Origin: JADHLN01 sp965658435
Lineage (GTDB): Bacteria; Pseudomonadota; Alphaproteobacteria; Rickettsiales; JABIRX01
Direction: 5' to 3'
Length of the DNA stretch: 28,383 nucleotides
Assembly (NCBI GenBank): GCA_965658435.1
Contig: CBFHSE010000019.1
Coordinates: forward strand, 1-28,383
Shown here in pieces: positions 24,758 through 28,383 of the stretch. Both the position numbers and the translations under genes were made by a program. A model generated the notes under the pieces. The model did no database searches. It was not told the origin of the DNA and worked only from the letters and a program-made list of their open reading frames with translations. The stretch's first letter is position 1. Every line of letters starts with the position of its first letter.

Positions 24758-26131
24758 ATGTTTACAATATCAATTGTAGGTAGACCTAATGTTGGTAAAT
24801 CTACTTTATTTAACAGTTTGGTTGGTGAAAAAAAGGCGATTATTTTAGATATGCCTGGAGTTACTCGCGATAGAAAGGAGGCTTTTGCAAAATTATATGA
24901 TATTGATTTTAAACTAATTGATACTGCTGGTTATGAAAATAGTTCTGATAAGATAAATGATAAGGAGATTTTTAAGCAAATTAATTTTGCGATGGATGAA
25001 TCTGATTTAATTTATTTAATAATAGATGCTAAATATGGAATAAATAAATTAGATTTAGATTTTATAAATATTGTAAGAAAACAAAACAAGGATGTTATTT
25101 TAATAATTAACAAGTCTGAAGTAAAAGCTAGAAATATTAGTGAAGATGAAATTTATAAAATTGGTTTTAAGAAATTTTTATATTTATCTGCAGAACATAG
25201 AATTGGTTATGATGAATTATATAGTTTTACATTAAATTATTATAACCAATATAAAGAAATTTACTCTATTTCTGATCAAAAAAAACAAGTTGGTATTAGA
25301 GTAGCAATTGTTGGAAAGCCAAATGTTGGTAAATCAACCTTAATTAATAATTTGCTTTCTAGTGATAGATTATTGGTAAGAGATGAAATTGGTACAACTA
25401 GAGATTCTATTGAGGTTCCCTTTAAATATAATGATGAGAGTTTTATTTTAATTGATACAGCAGGAATTAGAAAACGTACTAAGATTAATAATAAATTAGA
25501 TATTTTAAGCTATGAAGATTCTTTTAAAGCAGTACGTTTTGCAGATATTTGTGTTTTACTAATAGATGTGACTAAAGGAGCTTTGGAAAAACAAGATTTA
25601 TATATTGCTTCACATATAATAAGGGAGGGTAGAGGTGTTGTGGTTATATTAAATAAAAGTGATTTAGTTTCTAATGAAAAATTGGAATTAATTAAAGATG
25701 AGGTTTCTTATCAAATTAATAAATATATTCCTCAGAATAGGTCTTTAAAAATTACTACTATATCTGCAAAATATAAGAGAAACCTTCATTATATGATGCA
25801 GGTAATAGCTTTAGTTAATGAAAATTGGAATTTTCATATTAAAACTTCTCAGTTAAATATGTGGTTAAAAAATACTGTTTTAGAGCATAGACCTGCTTTG
25901 TATAAAGGCAAAGAGGTGCGTCTTAAATTTATTAATCAAACTAAAACAAGGCCTCCTACATTTGTAATAAATTGCAATTATCCTGATAAATTAAGTGAAA
26001 GCTATATTAGATATTTAAAAAATTCTTTAGTTGATAATTTTTCTTTATCAGGGGTTAATCCAAGATTTATATTTAAAAAAGAAGGTAATCCATATTTAAA
26101 TAATAAGTCTAAAAATACTATAAAAATGTGA
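24758..26131 (+). CDS. der: Der (EngA), double-domain ribosome-assembly GTPase
   Basis: Der binds the 50S subunit and is needed for its late assembly. The 457 residues carry two consecutive G domains and a KH-like C-terminal domain, the architecture unique to Der. Domain 1 has GRPNVGKS (8-15), DTAG (55-58) and G4 NKSE (118-121). Domain 2 has GKPNVGKS (186-193), DTAG (233-236) and NKSD (299-302). The KH-like part is from about 355, with TKTRPPTFVINCNYP. G4 of the first domain has Glu where Asp is usual, a conservative change also seen in some relatives. The gene is the last of the asmA-yfgM-bamB-der group and runs towards the tRNA gene, 14 bases away on the other strand. Confidence 0.96.
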   Translation: MFTISIVGRPNVGKSTLFNSLVGEKKAIILDMPGVTRDRKEAFAKLYDIDFKLIDTAGYENSSDKINDKEIFKQINFAMDESDLIYLIIDAKYGINKLDLDFINIVRKQNKDVILIINKSEVKARNISEDEIYKIGFKKFLYLSAEHRIGYDELYSFTLNYYNQYKEIYSISDQKKQVGIRVAIVGKPNVGKSTLINNLLSSDRLLVRDEIGTTRDSIEVPFKYNDESFILIDTAGIRKRTKINNKLDILSYEDSFKAVRFADICVLLIDVTKGALEKQDLYIASHIIREGRGVVVILNKSDLVSNEKLELIKDEVSYQINKYIPQNRSLKITTISAKYKRNLHYMMQVIALVNENWNFHIKTSQLNMWLKNTVLEHRPALYKGKEVRLKFINQTKTRPPTFVINCNYPDKLSESYIRYLKNSLVDNFSLSGVNPRFIFKKEGNPYLNNKSKNTIKM

Positions 26132-26145
26132 TCTATATGGGTGTT

Positions 26146-26221
26146 TGGTGGAGATAAGCGGACTCGAACCGCTGACCCTCTGCTTGCAAAGCAGATGCTC
26201 TACCAGCTGAGCTATATCCCC
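26146..26221 (-). tRNA. tRNA-Ala (anticodon UGC), with encoded CCA
   Basis: The reverse strand folds as a complete 76-base cloverleaf. It has acceptor GGGGATA/TATCTCC, D-arm GCTC/GAGC, anticodon arm TCTGC-TTTGCAA-GCAGA, a five-base variable loop, T-arm AGCGG/CCGCT with TTCGAGT, discriminator A and a genomic CCA (26146-26148). The anticodon is TGC and the third acceptor pair is G:U, the alanine identity element. It is transcribed from its own promoter (26241-26268), just past the terminator of the peroxiredoxin gene. Confidence 0.97.
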
Positions 26222-26240
26222 TGGTTAGAATCGAGATTAT

Positions 26241-26268
26241 TTTATAAATTAAAAATATATATAGTCAA
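26241..26268 (-). promoter_or_regulatory. sigma-70 promoter of tRNA-Ala
   Basis: On the reverse strand TTGACT (26268-26263) and TATAAA (26246-26241) are 16 bases apart, and the tRNA 5' end lies 19 bases beyond the -10. It is one of the two best-matching promoters in the window. It begins a few bases after the terminator T run of the upstream peroxiredoxin gene. Confidence 0.7.
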
Positions 26269-26271
26269 ATT

Positions 26272-26301
26272 AAAAAGCAGCTATTTATTTAATAGCTGCT
26301 T
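26272..26301 (-). terminator. Rho-independent terminator of the peroxiredoxin gene
   Basis: Perfect ten-base arms (26275-26284 and 26292-26301, AAGCAGCTAT and ATAGCTGCTT) enclose a seven-base loop. On the reverse strand the stem runs directly into five T residues (26276-26272). It sits 10 bases past the stop of the peroxiredoxin gene and is the clearest intrinsic terminator in the window. Confidence 0.85.
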
Positions 26302-26311
26302 CAATTAGTAA

Positions 26312-26854
26312 TTATGATGCAGGTCTTAATACCTCATCACCTTTATTCCAATTGCAAGGGCATAACTCATCAGTTTGAGCTGCATCTAATATTCTTAAAA
26401 TTTCTTTAGGATTTCTACCAACATTTAAACCATTAACTGATGCATGTTGAATTACATTATCTGGATCAATTATAAATGTAGCTCTTAAGGTTACTCCTGC
26501 CTCAGGATCAAGAATTCCTAAATTTGCAGATAATTCTCTTTTAATATCTGATAATAATGGATATGGCAGATTATTAAGATCTTTATGATCATTTCTCCAT
26601 GCAAGATGCACAAATTCTGAATCTACAGATGCTCCGATTATTTGCGCATCTCTTTTTTCAAATTCTGTATTCATTTTACCAAATTCAGCAATTTCAGTAG
26701 GACAAACAAAGGTAAAATCTTTAGGGTAGAAAAATAAAATTTTCCATTTTTCTGCATAGCTTTTATCAGTTATATTTATAAAAGCATTATCTAAATCATT
26801 ACTTACAACTGCTTGTAATGAAAATTCTGGTAATTTATCACCAACTGTTAACAT
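26312..26854 (-). CDS. Typical 2-Cys peroxiredoxin (AhpC/Prx1 type)
   Basis: The enzyme reduces hydrogen peroxide, organic peroxides and peroxynitrite in the cytoplasm. Its 180 residues have the peroxidatic cysteine C51 in KDFTFVCPTEIAEF, the active-site Arg/Trp region LAWRNDH, RATFIIDPD, and the resolving cysteine region DELCPCNW with two cysteines (C165 and C167). The CPC ending is typical of a subgroup of bacterial AhpC-like proteins that work with AhpD or thioredoxin, not AhpF; the reductant is not visible here. It has its own promoter, a GAGG Shine-Dalgarno five bases before the ATG, and a strong terminator, so it is a single-gene unit. Confidence 0.95.
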   Translation of the reverse strand: MLTVGDKLPEFSLQAVVSNDLDNAFINITDKSYAEKWKILFFYPKDFTFVCPTEIAEFGKMNTEFEKRDAQIIGASVDSEFVHLAWRNDHKDLNNLPYPLLSDIKRELSANLGILDPEAGVTLRATFIIDPDNVIQHASVNGLNVGRNPKEILRILDAAQTDELCPCNWNKGDEVLRPAS

Positions 26855-26859
26855 GTTAA

Positions 26860-26863
26860 CCTC
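26860..26863 (-). promoter_or_regulatory. Shine-Dalgarno GAGG of the peroxiredoxin gene
   Basis: GAGG on the reverse strand lies five bases before the ATG at 26854. It is one of the few strong ribosome-binding sites in the window and suggests high expression of this gene. Confidence 0.6.
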
Positions 26864-26880
26864 ATTTTTAGTTTTAAATA

Positions 26881-26908
26881 TTTATAAGAAAAAATTTATT
26901 TTTTTCAA
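26881..26908 (-). promoter_or_regulatory. sigma-70 promoter of the peroxiredoxin gene
   Basis: Reverse-strand TTGAAA (26908-26903) and TATAAA (26886-26881) are 16 bases apart, inside the 64-base gap between batD and the peroxiredoxin gene. The -10 ends 26 bases before the ATG, which leaves a short leader carrying the GAGG site. I see no clear OxyR-type palindrome. Confidence 0.6.
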
Positions 26909-26918
26909 GTTCTTTAGT

Positions 26919-28382
26919 TTATGGGTTTAGATTAAAGCTATTGTTTTTACTTTTGTTTATGGTTCTTTTTAATTTAGTGTTTTTTAGCAATTTTTTTAAC
27001 TTATTTTTATAATTTTTTAAAATAATTTTTTTATTTCCATAAATGGCTTTTTCTAATTTTCCTATGTGAATAATTAATTGTTTTTTTTCTTTAGATTCTA
27101 TGTTACTCGAAATAAATTTTTCTAAATTATTTGACTCTAATATGTTAAGATTAAAATTTTTTATAAAATATTCTTTAATTGCTTGATCTAGATCATTTTC
27201 ATTTTTAGCTTTGTTAATCTTGTGAAATTTACCTCTTATTGTCTTTGTTTTCTTTGTTTTTCCTTTGTTTTTAATAGTTAATATTTTTATTAAAAAAATT
27301 ATATTTAAAATTATTGAGATGAATAATAGATATTTTGTTACCTGATTATCTTGCTTAATAATTTTTATGTTATTTTCTTTTTTTACTTCATTTTCTGAAT
27401 TATTATTTATCTGCTTGTTGCTCTTAATATCAAAATCAAGCTTTGGAATCTTTGTTGCTTCCATTTTATTTTTTTGGGTATTAAACCAGTTAATTTTTTT
27501 TTCTGGTATTAAGATTTTTCCTGATTCATTGCTGATAACAGTAAAGTTGATTATTTTTGTAGCATTTAATGTTTTTGTTTTATCATCAAAATTAGTTTTT
27601 AGTTCTGGCCTTTCTTTATAAATTTTATATTCAGCTTTATTTTTATATTCAATTTTTGGTAATTGAGAGGCATTTAAATTATTAGCTTTAATAATGATTT
27701 GAAAATTTACTGGATCACCCACATATATTTCATTTTTTTTGTTATATTTTATTGCTACAGTTAGATTATTAGCTATAATATTTGCTGTAGGTTGATTTTT
27801 TAAATTTAGAGCAAATTTTTCACTATATTTTTTTATATTTTTATATGATCTAATATTTTTGAATCTTATAAAATTGCCGAAATTATTAAATGGATCATTT
27901 TGATCTTCTTCTGCGATTTTTCCTGTAATTATTGCTGGCTCAATGTTTAATTTTCTTTCTAAAGGGGTTATTTGAAAAAAATATTCAGAGATTAATGCTT
28001 CTTTATTATTAATTATTTTATTATAGCTTTTTTCCTTTTCTATTTGCTTAATAATAGCTTGTTCTGAAGAGGGTGGAATAATTATTTCATCATAAATATT
28101 TTTATATCTGATTATTTTTAAGTGATAAATTAGAGTTTCTCCGATATTCGCTTCTTGTTTATTTAGCTCTGCAATTATTTCAATATTTTTTTCTAACTCT
28201 TTGTTATTTAATTTATCCTTAGTTACCTTAATTTTTAGTGGTTTGGTTTTTAATATTTTATTATCTGATTTTATAGAAATTTCTGGTATAGTAATTTCTC
28301 CTAATTTGTCGCTAATATATTTTTGATACCAGATGATTTCTTTTTTATATTTTCCATTAATAATAGATGTTTTGCTGTTAAT
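26919..28382 (-). CDS. batD: BatD-family protein (5' truncated by window edge)
   Basis: BatD is a membrane-anchored, mostly periplasmic protein encoded with the von Willebrand-domain proteins BatA and BatB; Bat loci were linked to aerotolerance and stress, with unclear mechanism. The frame is open from the stop at 26919 to the window edge (487 residues visible). An internal GTG at 27722 is not the start: the sequence before it has clear BatD features, such as ITPLERKLNIEPAIITGK, DPFNNFGNF and YNKKNEIYVGDPVNFQ. Near the right edge, TSIINGKYKKEIIWYQKY and GEITIPEISIK match the first domain of BatD, so only a short N-terminus with the signal peptide is missing. One transmembrane helix lies at about 27273-27335, followed by a basic cytoplasmic tail. 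batA and batB, if present, would be upstream, beyond 28383. Confidence 0.82.
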   Translation of the reverse strand: MNSKTSIINGKYKKEIIWYQKYISDKLGEITIPEISIKSDNKILKTKPLKIKVTKDKLNNKELEKNIEIIAELNKQEANIGETLIYHLKIIRYKNIYDEIIIPPSSEQAIIKQIEKEKSYNKIINNKEALISEYFFQITPLERKLNIEPAIITGKIAEEDQNDPFNNFGNFIRFKNIRSYKNIKKYSEKFALNLKNQPTANIIANNLTVAIKYNKKNEIYVGDPVNFQIIIKANNLNASQLPKIEYKNKAEYKIYKERPELKTNFDDKTKTLNATKIINFTVISNESGKILIPEKKINWFNTQKNKMEATKIPKLDFDIKSNKQINNNSENEVKKENNIKIIKQDNQVTKYLLFISIILNIIFLIKILTIKNKGKTKKTKTIRGKFHKINKAKNENDLDQAIKEYFIKNFNLNILESNNLEKFISSNIESKEKKQLIIHIGKLEKAIYGNKKIILKNYKNKLKKLLKNTKLKRTINKSKNNSFNLNP

Positions 28383-28383
28383 A

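Noticed and set aside
27720..27722. GTG at 27722 as the batD start
   Set aside because: It falls inside a BatD domain (NEIYVGDPVNFQ), and the frame stays open with BatD-like sequence to the right edge.
1..28383. UGA reassigned as a sense codon, as in some reduced AT-rich genomes
   Set aside because: Several genes (purL, dapF, the dehydratase) end in TGA at family-typical lengths, and Trp is encoded by TGG.
1..28383. Mobile elements, CRISPR arrays, phage genes or defence systems
   Set aside because: No transposase, integrase, Cas, restriction or toxin-antitoxin sequence and no regularly spaced direct repeats were seen; all genes fit core-genome families.

Overview
The window is very AT-rich, densely packed chromosomal DNA from an alphaproteobacterium, most likely a small-genome free-living (marine-type) one. 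The lineage call rests on several arrangements typical of Alphaproteobacteria: a short HRDC-less RNase D followed by kdsD and the lpt genes, a YggS gene next to a ThiE-like gene, and a YfgM-like TPR gene followed by bamB and der. Genes overlap by a few bases or sit within tens of bases of each other, and no gene-free stretch reaches 300 bases. TGA is used as a stop, so the genetic code looks standard. I see no CRISPR array, insertion sequence, phage gene or other mobile element. Naming a genus or order (SAR11-like, HIMB59-like or other) from this window alone would be a guess.

Layout: (1) 1-1834, + strand, tolQ (5' end outside the window), tolR and tolA of the Tol energy-transducing complex. 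(2) 1917-5163, + strand, an envelope operon: RNase D, arabinose-5-phosphate isomerase (Kdo precursor), a fused LptC-LptA protein and LptB. (3) 5160-8620, - strand, purL followed by tolB with overlapping stop and start codons. (4) 8719-12146, a small cluster with yggS, a head-to-head ThiE-like gene, a DASS-family transporter and methionine aminopeptidase. (5) 12197-16236, + strand, a CinA-N-domain protein, gyrB and dapF. (6) 16237-16382, a convergent intergenic region holding a probable dapF terminator and a G+C-rich inverted repeat that may be a structured RNA. (7) 16383-19967, - strand, UvrD-type helicase, RidA and a threonine/serine dehydratase; the last two form a metabolic pair. (8) 20127-26131, + strand, AsmA-family protein, YfgM-like protein, the BamB lipoprotein and Der. 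(9) 26146-28383, - strand, tRNA-Ala(UGC), a 2-Cys peroxiredoxin and batD (5' end outside the window).

Much of the window serves the cell envelope: Tol for outer-membrane constriction, KdsD and Lpt for LPS synthesis and export, BamB and YfgM for outer-membrane protein assembly, AsmA for envelope lipid homeostasis, DapF for peptidoglycan, and BatD as a periplasm-facing membrane protein. The most unusual points are an RNase D gene with no ATG, GTG or TTG start upstream of its catalytic motif (best start an ATA behind a well-placed Shine-Dalgarno), the LptC-LptA fusion, the separation of tolB from tolQRA, and the unexplained inverted repeat at 16271-16352.
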